A stretch of DNA of 64,000 nucleotides from Ruminococcus sp. AM22-13 (GTDB lineage: Bacteria > Bacillota > Clostridia > Lachnospirales > Lachnospiraceae), in the NCBI RefSeq assembly GCF_003471165.1, contig NZ_QRIL01000004.1, forward strand, positions 1 through 64,000. Reading direction: 5' to 3'. Made by a program: the position numbers and the translations under genes. The first letter of the stretch is position 1, and each line of letters begins with the position of its first letter. This document shows, piece after piece, positions 8,011-17,682 of the stretch. Below the pieces are notes generated by a model. That model did no database searches, was not told the DNA's origin, and saw only the letters and a program-made list of their open reading frames with translations.

Positions 8011-8327
8011 CCTATTCCTCCCTCAAACATCCCGCTTATCTTGGATGCATAAATTTTCCATTCAGCTTTATAAAACTCCAGCTGCGCAGCACCTCTGTCC
8101 GTCAGCTTATAATAACGCCGGTTACGTCCTGCATACGCCATATCATAAACCTCCAGACAATCATCCTTCTGCAGCCTCCTGAGCACCGGATACAAAGTAG
8201 ACTCCGAAACATCCAGAACTCCACGCACATCCTGCGTGATCTTATATCCGTAAGTCCCTTCCCTCTCCTTAGAAACAACCGCCAGAACAACCGCATCCAG
8301 AAGCGCAGCACCCGTATTAAAAACCAT
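8007..8327 (-). CDS. PadR family transcriptional regulator
   Basis: A 106-residue winged-helix repressor. The start at 8327 follows GGGAGTGAGCAT; a TTG seven codons upstream is less likely. The N-terminal wHTH has the PadR signature ALLDAVVLAVVSKEREGTYG, then the recognition region LDVSESTLYPVLRRLQKD and the wing GRNRRYYKLTDRG. The C-terminal helix likely dimerises. It is the first gene of the three-gene PadR/HAAS/DUF4097 operon, and its promoter overlaps a perfect palindrome, which fits autorepression. Confidence 0.9.
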   Translation of the reverse strand: MVFNTGAALLDAVVLAVVSKEREGTYGYKITQDVRGVLDVSESTLYPVLRRLQKDDCLEVYDMAYAGRNRRYYKLTDRGAAQLEFYKAEWKIYASKISGMFEGGIG

Positions 8328-8431
8328 ATGCTCACTCCCTTGTTTCAATTATGCTCTGCATAAATATCATTATCTCTGCAATCCTGCCGGAGACTATATA
8401 CTATACAGAACATCAATATTGTTTTGTTAAC

Positions 8432-8464
8432 GATATTATATGATGTATAATATCATTTTGTCAA
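8432..8464 (-). promoter_or_regulatory. PadR operon promoter with overlapping palindrome
   Basis: On the minus strand TTGACA (8464-8459), an 18-base spacer and TATAAT (8440-8435) form a near-consensus sigma-A promoter. A perfect palindrome, GATATTATA-TGATG-TATAATATC (8432-8454), covers the spacer and -10. It is a good candidate for the PadR operator. Confidence 0.7.
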
Positions 8465-8558
8465 TACTATTTAGCAAAAATCCATTATCATTTATAATTA
8501 CCATGATATCTATCTATAAACATTCGACTAAACTACAGCAAAGGAAACTTACACAACC

Positions 8559-9962
8559 ATGAACGAAAATACAACACAACTCCACCCCGCATTCCTCTCC
8601 CGAATGAAGGAAATGCTCGGCAACGAATACCCGGCTTTCATCTCCAGCTTCGATGCCCCCCGAACCTACGGCCTGCGCATAAACACCTCCAAAATCACCT
8701 GCGAAGACTTCGAAAACCTGTCTCCATTTCCAATCCGTCAGATCCCATGGATCAAAAACGGCTACTTCTACGATGAAGACATCCGTCCTTCCAGATGCCC
8801 ATACTATCAGGCCGGCCTCTACTACCTTCAGGAACCCAGCGCCATGACCCCCGCCTCCCGCATCCCCATCGAGCCGGGTGACAGAGTCCTGGACCTCTGC
8901 GCAGCTCCGGGAGGCAAGGCAACTGCAGCAGGTGCAGCACTTCAGGGACAGGGACTTCTGGTAGCAAACGATATCAGCACTTCCCGCGCCAGAGCCCTCC
9001 TTCGCAACCTGGAACTCTTCGGTATCCCAAATGTCTTCGTAGCAAACGAAACACCTGCAAAGTTAACCAAAGCATTCCCCGAATTCTTCGACAAGATCAT
9101 TCTGGATGCCCCATGCTCCGGAGAAGGAATGTTCCGTAAGGAAGAATCCCTTGCCAAAGACTGGACTCCCGAAAAATCCCTGGAGCTTTCCGAAATCCAG
9201 AAAGAGCTTATCCTCCAGGCAGCCGATATGCTCCGTCCCGGCGGACTGATGCTTTACTCTACCTGCACATTCGCGCCTGCCGAAGACGAACAAACTGTTT
9301 CCTGGCTTCTGGAAAACCGTCCTGACATGGAACTGGCAGAAATGGAAGATTATGAAGGCTTCTCCCATGGAGTTCCTGAATGGGGAAACAAAAATCCGGA
9401 ACTTATCAAATGCATCCGGATTTTCCCACACAAAATGAATGGAGAGGGACACTTCCTTGCGCTCTTCCGTAAAAAAGGACAGGCAATCCGGGAAAACTCC
9501 CGTCCTCACACAAAACCGGACAAAAACGCATTTCCACTGATTGAGGAATTTCTGAACGAAATCGGTCTGAAAACTCTCTGTGGCCAGCCGTTTGACTGGG
9601 AACGTGTGGAAATCCGCGGTGATAAAGCCTACTATCTTCCCCCTGTTGCCCACAACTTCCGCGGCATCACCTTCTTAAGAAACGGTCTCTATCTCGGTGA
9701 CCTGAAGAAAAACCGCTTCGAGCCGTCTCAGCCACTTGCACTGGCGATCCGCAAAAATGAAGCAGAAGCAGTCATCTCTCTCTCCGCTTCTGACGAAAGG
9801 ATTACCAGATATTTAAAGGGCGAAACCTTAAATATCGAACCCGAAGAAGCAGCTCACAAAAAAGGCTGGCATCTCCTCTGTGCAGATGGATATCCCATTG
9901 GCTTCGGCAAACTGGTCAACCAGATCCTGAAAAACAAATATCCGGCAGGGTGGCGCGTATAA
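8559..9962 (+). CDS. rsmF: rRNA (cytosine-5) methyltransferase, NOL1/NOP2/Sun family (RsmF-like)
   Basis: A 467-residue SAM-dependent enzyme predicted to make m5C in 16S rRNA. Visible motifs: the SAM loop DLCAAPGGKAT near residue 110, motif IV DAPCSGEGMFRK near 188 (the PCS cysteine releases product) and motif VI YSTCTFAPAEDE near 235 (the catalytic TC cysteine). The C-terminal 170 residues correspond to the RsmF-type extension (FDWERVEIRGDKAYY, then NFRGITFLRNGLYLG) with a PUA-like end. The length is normal. The ribosome site is modest (AAAGGAA, about 12 bases from the ATG). It is monocistronic and divergent from the PadR operon. Confidence 0.88.
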   Translation: MNENTTQLHPAFLSRMKEMLGNEYPAFISSFDAPRTYGLRINTSKITCEDFENLSPFPIRQIPWIKNGYFYDEDIRPSRCPYYQAGLYYLQEPSAMTPASRIPIEPGDRVLDLCAAPGGKATAAGAALQGQGLLVANDISTSRARALLRNLELFGIPNVFVANETPAKLTKAFPEFFDKIILDAPCSGEGMFRKEESLAKDWTPEKSLELSEIQKELILQAADMLRPGGLMLYSTCTFAPAEDEQTVSWLLENRPDMELAEMEDYEGFSHGVPEWGNKNPELIKCIRIFPHKMNGEGHFLALFRKKGQAIRENSRPHTKPDKNAFPLIEEFLNEIGLKTLCGQPFDWERVEIRGDKAYYLPPVAHNFRGITFLRNGLYLGDLKKNRFEPSQPLALAIRKNEAEAVISLSASDERITRYLKGETLNIEPEEAAHKKGWHLLCADGYPIGFGKLVNQILKNKYPAGWRV

Positions 9963-9987
9963 CACGCGCTTATCCTGCCGGATATTT
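9936..9987 (+). terminator. Long hairpin at the end of rsmF
   Basis: AAATATCCGGCAGG pairs with CCTGCCGGATATTT, with an inner GCGCGT/ACGCGC stem. It overlaps the last seven codons. The T-run is short, so termination strength is uncertain. Confidence 0.5.
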
Positions 9988-10016
9988 GAATTCATAATAA
10001 TAAATTTTTAGTCCGC

Positions 10017-13000
10017 TTACAGCAATATCTCTTTCTGCAATGTAAACGAATAAATGATCTTCTCCTTCACTTTTTTCCCTGTCATCCGCTCCAATGCCCG
10101 GGCATAATCCTCAAGCTGCACATGATACAGATCGATCAGCTTCTGTTCCTGTCCTCTCTTCACTCTATCCGTTTTATAGTCCACAAGAACAATCTCATCT
10201 TCTTCCATAAAATAGGCATCGATAATTCCCTGCACCAGCACTGCTTCGTTCTTCCACCCATCATCGAGCATAGAAGCACTTCTCTGGATCACAAAAGGCT
10301 GTTCTCTGTAAAGATGTTTTTTCATAGCAGCTTTCTTCATCCTCTGCCCCAGCCCGGACTCCACAAACCTCCTGATATCCCGGATCCGGATACATTCCGC
10401 TTCCTGCTCTGTCATCTTCCGGCTCTCCAGGAGTCTCTTTAACTGAGCCCGAAGCTGTTCCTCTGTATCTGTTTCTGCATAATCCAGACATTCCATTACT
10501 CTGTGATAAGCAGTACCTCTGGCAGCCCCCTTATACTCTTCCTGCTTCTCTGCCATAAATGCGGGAACCGGTGCTTCCTGTTCTTCCTCCTGCTCTTCGG
10601 CAGACACACTGATATTCTCTTCCAGTTCACTTTCATCATGCCAGCTTCTCTTTTTCAGGTCCGAAACACTGACTTTAACCGGAATATCTTCCAGATATTT
10701 ATACGGATATACAAAGGAAAATCTTTTCTCTATCTCTTCCTTCACAGCCTCATCATACACTTTATTTTCATCCCAGTTCTTCAGATATTCCTCCTGCATC
10801 TGGTTTCCTGCCTGGATGAGAACTGCCTTTTCTGTCATCTGACGGACAGTGATCTTTTTTATCACAAACTCAGAGATATCATCGTAAATCCCCGGCTGTT
10901 TCTTCATGAGGATTCCATATTCCCACAGAAGTTCACTCATGGCCCGATGCCGCACCAGCGCAGGCAGTACAAAAGCCCAGTAATTCTTTGCTTTCATTCT
11001 GGTTCCCAGTGGGAGCAGTTCTTCTTCCTCATCCAGAAAACGCGACAGCGACAACATCTGCTTTTCCAGCTTTCCAACTGTTCCTGTAAGGATCAGTTTC
11101 TCTTTTGCTCTTGTCATGGCAACGTAAAGTACCCTCAGTTCCTCTCCCAGACTCTCTTTCAGAAGCTGTCTTCTGATCACCTGCTTATTCAGTGAAGATG
11201 CGATCACTCGTTTCTCCGGTATGATAGCATCCGCCCCTATTCCCAGTTCCGGGTGAAGCAAAAGACCTGCATTCATATCCTGAAAATTAAACTGTTTTCC
11301 CATACCGGCCACAAATACTACCGGAAATTCAAGTCCCTTACTCTTGTGAATCGTCATAATCTCCACTGCTGTATTGCCCGCTCCTGTCAGATTAACCTCT
11401 CCATAGTCCACCTCATACGCCTGTAGCTGTTCGATATAACGGACAAAGTTAAACAGACCTCTGTAGCTTGTCTTCTCGTAGTCCATAGCTTTCTCCACAA
11501 GCATGGTCAGATTTGCAAAACGCTGCTCCCCTCCCGGAAGTGCTCTTGCATAATCTCCATACCCGGTTTCTTTCAGCACATAAAGGATCAGTTCGTGAAC
11601 CGGCGTATATGCAGCCATATTTCTTACCTTTTCCAGAAAGCTCAGAAATCCTTTTAATTTAATATTCAGGGAATTCTTTTCATTTTCTCCTGCATATGCA
11701 GAAACACTCTCATAGAGCAGACCATCAGGACACTGTATTCTAAGTTCTGCCAGTTCCTGGGATGTGCATCCGACGATCGGTGAACGAAGCACTCCCATAA
11801 GCGGAATATCCTGCAACGGATTGTCACACACCTTAAGATAATTCAATACAGTCACAATCTCGGTTGCAGAGAAATATCCTGTTCTTGATGTACAATATAC
11901 GGGAATCCCCTGAGATGCCAGTACTTCCCTGAAGGTTTCTGCCCATCCATAGGCAGTTCGCAGCAGGATTACAATATCCCCGTATTCCACAGGCCGGTAT
12001 TCCTTCGTCTCTTTATCTACGATCTGTTCTTTTCCCACAATTTCTTTAATTCTCTGTGCAATGGCCAGTGCTTCCAGTTCCTGCCCTGTCTGATTTTCCA
12101 TTTCCCTGCGGTTTCCCGATACACCTGAGTCTTCATAGTCCTGTACATCAGACAGCTCTTCTCCGTCTCTCTCGACCAGAAGAACCTCTGTCTTTACAAA
12201 TTCCTCAGATTCTCCTTCCGGAAAAGAAGCTCCAGGATAAAGGGCTGCATCTTTGTCGTAGGTAATCCCTCCCAGGTCTTCCCCCATGATCTGCCGGAAA
12301 ATAAAGTTTACACTTTCCAGAACCTGTTCCCTGCTCCGGAAATTTTTGTGCAGGTCAATTCTCTGCTCCTGTGCTTCTTCTGTGGAATAGCTTTTATATT
12401 TTTCCATGAAAAGCTCTGGCCTTGCCAGACGGAAACGATAGATACTCTGCTTTACATCTCCTACCATGAAGATATTTTTCTTCTGGTTGATCCACCCGGA
12501 TACTGCTGTTGTCAGAAGCTCCTGCACTAAGTTACTGTCCTGATATTCATCCACCAGGACTTCATCATACTTTGCGGAAAGTTCTCTCGCAGCCTGGGAC
12601 ATATGGATTTCTTCCCCTTCTTTCGTCATCAGTATCTGCAGGGCAAAATGTTCCATATCCGTAAAATCCAGAATATTCTTTTCTCTCTTTGCCTCTCCGA
12701 ACTGCTCTTTAAATTCTGCTGTCAGCTCGACTAACATCTCTATTGGACCTCTGATATATCTGATTACCTCCAGAAGTTCCTTCTCTGTACTCTGGAAATA
12801 TCGCTGCCCCAGTTCCTTCAGAATCCCCTTTTCCTCATCCCGGAGATCTTTCACTCTCTGTTTCTTCTGTTCATCTACATCCGAAGACTTCTTTGTGCTC
12901 AGCCGGGCAAATGAGGGTTTCATAAGGATTTCTGCAGTTCCATTATAATCTCTTTTCTCTGCCAGCTCCTGCAGACTCCTTATAAGAAGCAAATCACTGC

Positions 13001-13754
13001 TCAGTGCCTCATCATACAGATACGGACCATCCGGCTCTGAGCATATTCTTCGAGCCTCCTGCACCAGAAGCTTCGCTTCCTGCAGTTCATCCTTCACTGC
13101 ATCCCAGAGCATTTTCATCCACTCAGTCTCTCTTAACTCTTCCAGGGAATCAATCCTGTAATCATCCATACAGCCGGACAGCCATTCCTGCGGAAAAGGA
13201 TTGCTCATAGCCATTTCATATAATTTCTGTATCAGGTTTCCCAGATTTTCATCTGACTTTCCCGTTGCAAAGCATTCCACGAATTTCTGAAACTTTTCAT
13301 CTTTCCTGGCATAATATTCTTCAAGCAACGCTTTCACAACATCTCCCCGCAGAAGCTTCAGTTCCCCCTCATCTGCCGTCCGATATCCCGGATCCAGTCC
13401 GATCAGATGAAAGTAATTCCGGATAATATAGGCACAGAAACCATCAATAGTTGTAATCTGTGCAGTATGAAGCAGGGTTGTCTGTCTCTGAAGATGCTCA
13501 TTATCGGGATCTTCACAGAGTGCTTTTTCAATAGCTGCCGAGATCCTCTCTTTCATTTCACCTGCTGCCGCTCTTGTAAATGTCATGATCAGCAGTCTGT
13601 CAATATCCACAGGGTGTTCTTTATCTGTGATCTTACTCAGGATACGTTCTACCAGTACTGCCGTTTTTCCGGACCCGGCTGCCGCACTGACCAGAATATT
13701 TCTGTCCCGCAGCCTTATAACCTCCTGCTGCTCCTTTGTCCACTGTACGCCCAT
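10017..13754 (-). CDS. addA: ATP-dependent helicase/nuclease subunit A (AddA)
   Basis: A 1245-residue UvrD-like helicase plus C-terminal RecB nuclease, half of the AddAB enzyme that processes double-strand breaks for RecA recombination. I set the start at 13754, where GGGAGG lies nine bases upstream and one base after the addB stop; a start 14 codons earlier is open but lacks a site. Motifs: WTKEQQ (Q motif), AGSGKT (26-31), LVDEYQDSN (motif II), VLYVAMTRAKEKL (motif VI), and the nuclease VLVDYKTDR near the C-terminus. The length is typical. It is transcribed with addB. Confidence 0.95.
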   Translation of the reverse strand: MGVQWTKEQQEVIRLRDRNILVSAAAGSGKTAVLVERILSKITDKEHPVDIDRLLIMTFTRAAAGEMKERISAAIEKALCEDPDNEHLQRQTTLLHTAQITTIDGFCAYIIRNYFHLIGLDPGYRTADEGELKLLRGDVVKALLEEYYARKDEKFQKFVECFATGKSDENLGNLIQKLYEMAMSNPFPQEWLSGCMDDYRIDSLEELRETEWMKMLWDAVKDELQEAKLLVQEARRICSEPDGPYLYDEALSSDLLLIRSLQELAEKRDYNGTAEILMKPSFARLSTKKSSDVDEQKKQRVKDLRDEEKGILKELGQRYFQSTEKELLEVIRYIRGPIEMLVELTAEFKEQFGEAKREKNILDFTDMEHFALQILMTKEGEEIHMSQAARELSAKYDEVLVDEYQDSNLVQELLTTAVSGWINQKKNIFMVGDVKQSIYRFRLARPELFMEKYKSYSTEEAQEQRIDLHKNFRSREQVLESVNFIFRQIMGEDLGGITYDKDAALYPGASFPEGESEEFVKTEVLLVERDGEELSDVQDYEDSGVSGNRREMENQTGQELEALAIAQRIKEIVGKEQIVDKETKEYRPVEYGDIVILLRTAYGWAETFREVLASQGIPVYCTSRTGYFSATEIVTVLNYLKVCDNPLQDIPLMGVLRSPIVGCTSQELAELRIQCPDGLLYESVSAYAGENEKNSLNIKLKGFLSFLEKVRNMAAYTPVHELILYVLKETGYGDYARALPGGEQRFANLTMLVEKAMDYEKTSYRGLFNFVRYIEQLQAYEVDYGEVNLTGAGNTAVEIMTIHKSKGLEFPVVFVAGMGKQFNFQDMNAGLLLHPELGIGADAIIPEKRVIASSLNKQVIRRQLLKESLGEELRVLYVAMTRAKEKLILTGTVGKLEKQMLSLSRFLDEEEELLPLGTRMKAKNYWAFVLPALVRHRAMSELLWEYGILMKKQPGIYDDISEFVIKKITVRQMTEKAVLIQAGNQMQEEYLKNWDENKVYDEAVKEEIEKRFSFVYPYKYLEDIPVKVSVSDLKKRSWHDESELEENISVSAEEQEEEQEAPVPAFMAEKQEEYKGAARGTAYHRVMECLDYAETDTEEQLRAQLKRLLESRKMTEQEAECIRIRDIRRFVESGLGQRMKKAAMKKHLYREQPFVIQRSASMLDDGWKNEAVLVQGIIDAYFMEEDEIVLVDYKTDRVKRGQEQKLIDLYHVQLEDYARALERMTGKKVKEKIIYSFTLQKEILL

Positions 13755-13755
13755 C

Positions 13756-16700
13756 TTATTCTGCCTCCCTGTCAAATGCTTTCCATAATTCCTCATCAGA
13801 GAAGTTTTTCAGTCTGCGGAATTCATATCCTGACAGCCTGCGGTCAAATCCACATACCGTCATATACGGACAATAAGTACACGCATTCTTTTTTCCGAGC
13901 TCATAGGGAGAAACCTCCGCATCTCCCTCCAGAATAGAACTTCTTATCTTCTCAATCTTCGTCCTTACATACCGTCCAAGAACTGCAAACTGTGTTCTGT
14001 CTGCCACAGAAGAATTTTTGCGAAAGTTTCCATCCTTATTAAATGAGACAGGAATGGAACCAAGACTGCTGTCCATCCTGTACACAAGCTCCGGATCTGC
14101 CTGAACCAGCCCATTCATCTTCAGTTCTTTCATAAGACCTGCACTGACTGCTTCCACATCCGCATCTATCTTCTCCTGGATCATAGGATCCTTGATATTG
14201 TAATAGAAAACTCCCGCAGGAATAATCTCTTTATCCGGATATTTCTTCTGCTCTACACGCAAGGCACCATCCAGATAGATCATTAACTGTAACTGCAGGC
14301 CATGATACAGATAAACCAGGTCAAAGGATGTATTTCCGGTTTTATAATCAATCACCTTCACATACACCTTATTCTGATCTTCCATAATATCTACTCTGTC
14401 AATTCTTCCTCCCCCGAAGGTTACCTCAAAGCCTTCCGGCTGAAATTCTCCCTGTTCCAGTTGTTTCTGAAGTGCCCATACCGTCCTTCTGAGGATTCTC
14501 CTTGTTCTCTCGATCATATATTCATTTCTGGCACTGCTTTTGAGCACCGTATTTCCATAATCTGCCACAATATTATCCAGACACCGGTCCGCAATCTCAT
14601 TCCGTTCCTGTTCTGTCAGCTCTGTCCATTTCATGCCTCTTTTTCGTACTTCTTCTGCAAAGCTTTCCAGCGCTTCATGCATAACATTTCCCATATCCAT
14701 AGGTTTAAACTCATATTCCACACGCTCGGTAAGCTTCATTCCATACTGAAGGAAATGTGCAAATGCACAGGCTGCAAAACGTTCCAGTCTGGTAGCACTG
14801 TAAGGTGAAACTTCTCCGTATAATGCCTTCGCCACACTCTGGCTGATAATGTCCTTTGGTTTTCCGGCAAAAGCCGACTGTACCAGCTTCTCTACTCTGC
14901 TTCTGTATTCCGGATTCCGCAGATACCAGCTGTAAAGCTCTCCAAACACTGCATCCGTCTCATCTGCCTGCTCCAGAATATCCTCATGATTTTTCTCTGT
15001 CTCCTGTGCCAGCTTCTCCAGAAACAGATCAATCCCCGCTTCCGGATTTTCCGGATAATAATAAGGATTTTCAATCTCCAGTTTCGGATACAGTCCACGT
15101 ATACTTCCAACCAGATATGCCGGGCTGATTCCTTCTCCTTTTGCATTGGTATCACTATAGGAAAGGATCAGCTTTTCTCCCGGTTTCGTCATATTCAGAT
15201 ACAGATAGAACCTCTGCATATTCATCAGTTCTTTAGGTCCCGGTGCCAGTTCCACTCCCTGCTCCTGAAAGAAATCTCTGTCAAGCTCTGATAAGATTCC
15301 GCCTGTCTGTGTACTCTTTGGAATATTACCCTCATTCACGCCAACAAAGAATAACGCCTTAATCTCCTTTAAACGGGATCGTTCCATATCACCCACCATC
15401 ACCTGATCTACGCTCGGCGGGATCAATGCAACCTTTGCCTGCGAAAGTCCTGATTCCAGAAGCTGTCGGAACTCCTGTCTGTTTACCGTTTCTTCGCCAA
15501 GAATCTCAACCATCTTATCCAGCAGGTCCATCACAATTCCATAAATCTGGTTATATTCTTTTTCCATTGCTTTATCGCCTGACTCTTTAAACTTTCGCTC
15601 CTGTCGTTTCAGTTTCTGCCAGACATTGCTTTTTTGGATAAACTCATAGAGAATCCGGCAGTACTCTTCCACTGTCTTCTTCCCGGAACCAAATCCCTGT
15701 GCAAGTTCCTTTACTTCTTCTGCAAAAATCTCTCTGATCTCATTCAGTTCCTGTATCTTCTCCGCTTCCATTCCTCTGTATACACGAACCCATTTTTCAG
15801 ACCATTTCTTATATCCCCGGATTCCCAGCGCCAGCACGTAATTCTCCAGCTTATCAGCCTGTTCTCTGGTAACTTCTGACATCCCGCATCTGAGATAACG
15901 GAAAACGCTCTCATAAGGAAAGCCCTGCACTGCCATCTCCATGGCAGCACGCAGATACTCCACAAAAGGATTCATCAGTACCGAATGCTTCTCGTCAATA
16001 AAATATGGAATATCCGCTTCCTCAAATACCTGTGCTGCAAGTCTTGCATATTCTTCCAGATTTCCTGTGATCACTGCAATCTCACCATAACGGTATCCGC
16101 AGGTACGCACAAGTTCTGACACCTTTCGGGCAGCCTCCCGCATTTCTTCCAGGGGGGATGGAGCAGTAAATATCTTTATCTCCTGCTGCTCTTTGGAATA
16201 TACGCCCTTTCTGTAGCGGAAGATATTTTTCTCCAGAAACTGTAAGGCAGGTGCCTGTGCAAACCGGGACTGTCCGGATGGTTTCAGATACACCGGATCC
16301 TCCAGATCTCTGGTCAGCCCTGCAAGTGTCCGTATCATCTGCTTGCTCATAAAGAAAAGCTGATAAGGTTTTCCCGGAGAAAAAGCATCCTCCCGTTCGT
16401 CCATAGTCACAGTAACACTTATGCGGTCAGCAATGACCAGAAGTTCCCTGAGCACATTGACCTGAATTGGCGTGAATCCGGTAAATCCATCAAAGAGAAA
16501 TTCCGCTCCCTTAAGCTTTTCGGAAAAAGGAAGCTGTTTAAGCAGGACATCCATCACCTCTTCCCCTGTCATATAATGCCCCTTCAGAAATTCCCTGAAT
16601 GACTGATAAAGGATTCCCACATCCTTAAGCTTCATTTCAAGTAATGGCTGATCTTTGGCCTTCTCTTTCATTTCCGCCAGATTCTCTTCTCTGATATCAT

Positions 16701-17094
16701 ACTGCATAAATTCTGACACCAGAGACTTCACCTCATCCAGATATCCCGGCTTGTTCATCTGACTTCCCAGATAGGCAAGTTCCTTTCTGTGCTGCTGCAC
16801 CATTTTCTGCAGCACCATGCTTTTTCCCGTATCTTCCAGAACCTTTCTGTTATCTCCGCCGGTTTCTTCAAATACACGGTACGCAAGACGTTCAAAGCTC
16901 AGGATGTCAATATTCAGGATTCCTTTTCCCGGGTGCATTTCCACCAGCGTCTTCTGTGTCTGCATGGTAAACTGCTCCGGTACGATCACATAATAATTTT
17001 TCTCCGGATGCTGCAGTGATTCCTGAATAATCCTTTTATATGCAAAATATGATTTTCCGGCTCCGGAGCTTCCGATTATAAACTGCAATGACAT
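13756..17094 (-). CDS. addB: ATP-dependent nuclease subunit B (AddB)
   Basis: A 1112-residue partner of AddA. The Walker A GSSGAGKSY is at residues 8-16; the rest of the helicase domain is degenerate, as in the family. The C-terminal RecB-type nuclease shows VIDYKTGN. The iron-sulfur cysteines are visible: FAACAFAHF upstream and the terminal CTYCPYMTVC triplet. An AAGGAG site precedes the ATG. It is first in the addBA operon; the addA start follows after one base. Confidence 0.94.
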   Translation of the reverse strand: MSLQFIIGSSGAGKSYFAYKRIIQESLQHPEKNYYVIVPEQFTMQTQKTLVEMHPGKGILNIDILSFERLAYRVFEETGGDNRKVLEDTGKSMVLQKMVQQHRKELAYLGSQMNKPGYLDEVKSLVSEFMQYDIREENLAEMKEKAKDQPLLEMKLKDVGILYQSFREFLKGHYMTGEEVMDVLLKQLPFSEKLKGAEFLFDGFTGFTPIQVNVLRELLVIADRISVTVTMDEREDAFSPGKPYQLFFMSKQMIRTLAGLTRDLEDPVYLKPSGQSRFAQAPALQFLEKNIFRYRKGVYSKEQQEIKIFTAPSPLEEMREAARKVSELVRTCGYRYGEIAVITGNLEEYARLAAQVFEEADIPYFIDEKHSVLMNPFVEYLRAAMEMAVQGFPYESVFRYLRCGMSEVTREQADKLENYVLALGIRGYKKWSEKWVRVYRGMEAEKIQELNEIREIFAEEVKELAQGFGSGKKTVEEYCRILYEFIQKSNVWQKLKRQERKFKESGDKAMEKEYNQIYGIVMDLLDKMVEILGEETVNRQEFRQLLESGLSQAKVALIPPSVDQVMVGDMERSRLKEIKALFFVGVNEGNIPKSTQTGGILSELDRDFFQEQGVELAPGPKELMNMQRFYLYLNMTKPGEKLILSYSDTNAKGEGISPAYLVGSIRGLYPKLEIENPYYYPENPEAGIDLFLEKLAQETEKNHEDILEQADETDAVFGELYSWYLRNPEYRSRVEKLVQSAFAGKPKDIISQSVAKALYGEVSPYSATRLERFAACAFAHFLQYGMKLTERVEYEFKPMDMGNVMHEALESFAEEVRKRGMKWTELTEQERNEIADRCLDNIVADYGNTVLKSSARNEYMIERTRRILRRTVWALQKQLEQGEFQPEGFEVTFGGGRIDRVDIMEDQNKVYVKVIDYKTGNTSFDLVYLYHGLQLQLMIYLDGALRVEQKKYPDKEIIPAGVFYYNIKDPMIQEKIDADVEAVSAGLMKELKMNGLVQADPELVYRMDSSLGSIPVSFNKDGNFRKNSSVADRTQFAVLGRYVRTKIEKIRSSILEGDAEVSPYELGKKNACTYCPYMTVCGFDRRLSGYEFRRLKNFSDEELWKAFDREAE

Positions 17095-17198
17095 TCTTCT
17101 CTCCTTACTGTCAGTTACTCAACATTCATTATTTCAGTATATCATAATTTAAGTACTTCTGTAATAGAATATACAAAACCATCCAGGAGGCGTGTACC

Positions 17199-17636
17199 AT
17201 GAGTGCAAAAACAAAAATCATAGTCCTACATATGAAGGAAGTTATATACACCGGCATTTTCCTCCTTCTTGCTGTCATCCTGGCTATTGTACTTTTTTTC
17301 ATGTTTGGACCCGGTCAGAAAAAAAGTACCTCAGCCGATGCCAAAAGCCGGTACAAACCGGGAATTTATACTTCCTCCATCGACCTGAATGAAAATACCT
17401 TTGACCTGGAAGTAACCGTTGACTCTGACAGGGTAACTTCCATCCGTCTGGTAAATTTAAGTGAAAGCACTGCAGCCATGTTTCCTCTCATGGAACCGGC
17501 TCTGGAATCACTGGCCAGCCAGATCTATACCTCCCAGTCGCTGGAAAATATCCAATATTCCGAAGATCAGAAGTATACTTCCATGATTCTTTTGAATTCA
17601 ATTGAAACAGCACTGAAAAAAGCGGAGAACAATTGA
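17199..17636 (+). CDS. Membrane-anchored small protein with degenerate FMN-binding-like domain
   Basis: 145 residues. A basic N-terminus and one membrane helix (about 15-36, GIFLLLAVILAIVLFFMF) are followed by an extracytoplasmic domain of about 95 residues. The pattern YKPGIYTSSIDLN, then FDLEVTVDSDRVTSIRLVNLSES, then LNSIETALKKA follows the FMN_bind fold seen in Rnf/Nqr-associated proteins. The threonine of the flavinylation motif (SGAT) is not present, so covalent FMN is unlikely. The family call is inference. An AGGAGG site lies before the ATG. It is divergent from addB and ends in a good hairpin. Confidence 0.6.
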   Translation: MSAKTKIIVLHMKEVIYTGIFLLLAVILAIVLFFMFGPGQKKSTSADAKSRYKPGIYTSSIDLNENTFDLEVTVDSDRVTSIRLVNLSESTAAMFPLMEPALESLASQIYTSQSLENIQYSEDQKYTSMILLNSIETALKKAENN

Positions 17637-17653
17637 TCGTTCTCCGCTTTGTG
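17622..17653 (+). terminator. Intrinsic terminator
   Basis: GCGGAGAAC / GTTCTCCGC stem overlapping the stop codon, followed by TTTG and preceded by an A-run; it may also serve the convergent nadE. Confidence 0.7.
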
Positions 17654-17682
17654 ATTCTATATCAATCCTCTAAAATAATGCA

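Noticed and set aside
9945..9960. GGGTGG...CGCG string resembling a T-box antiterminator
   Set aside because: It lies in the last codons of rsmF, has no upstream specifier domain, and is explained by the terminal hairpin.
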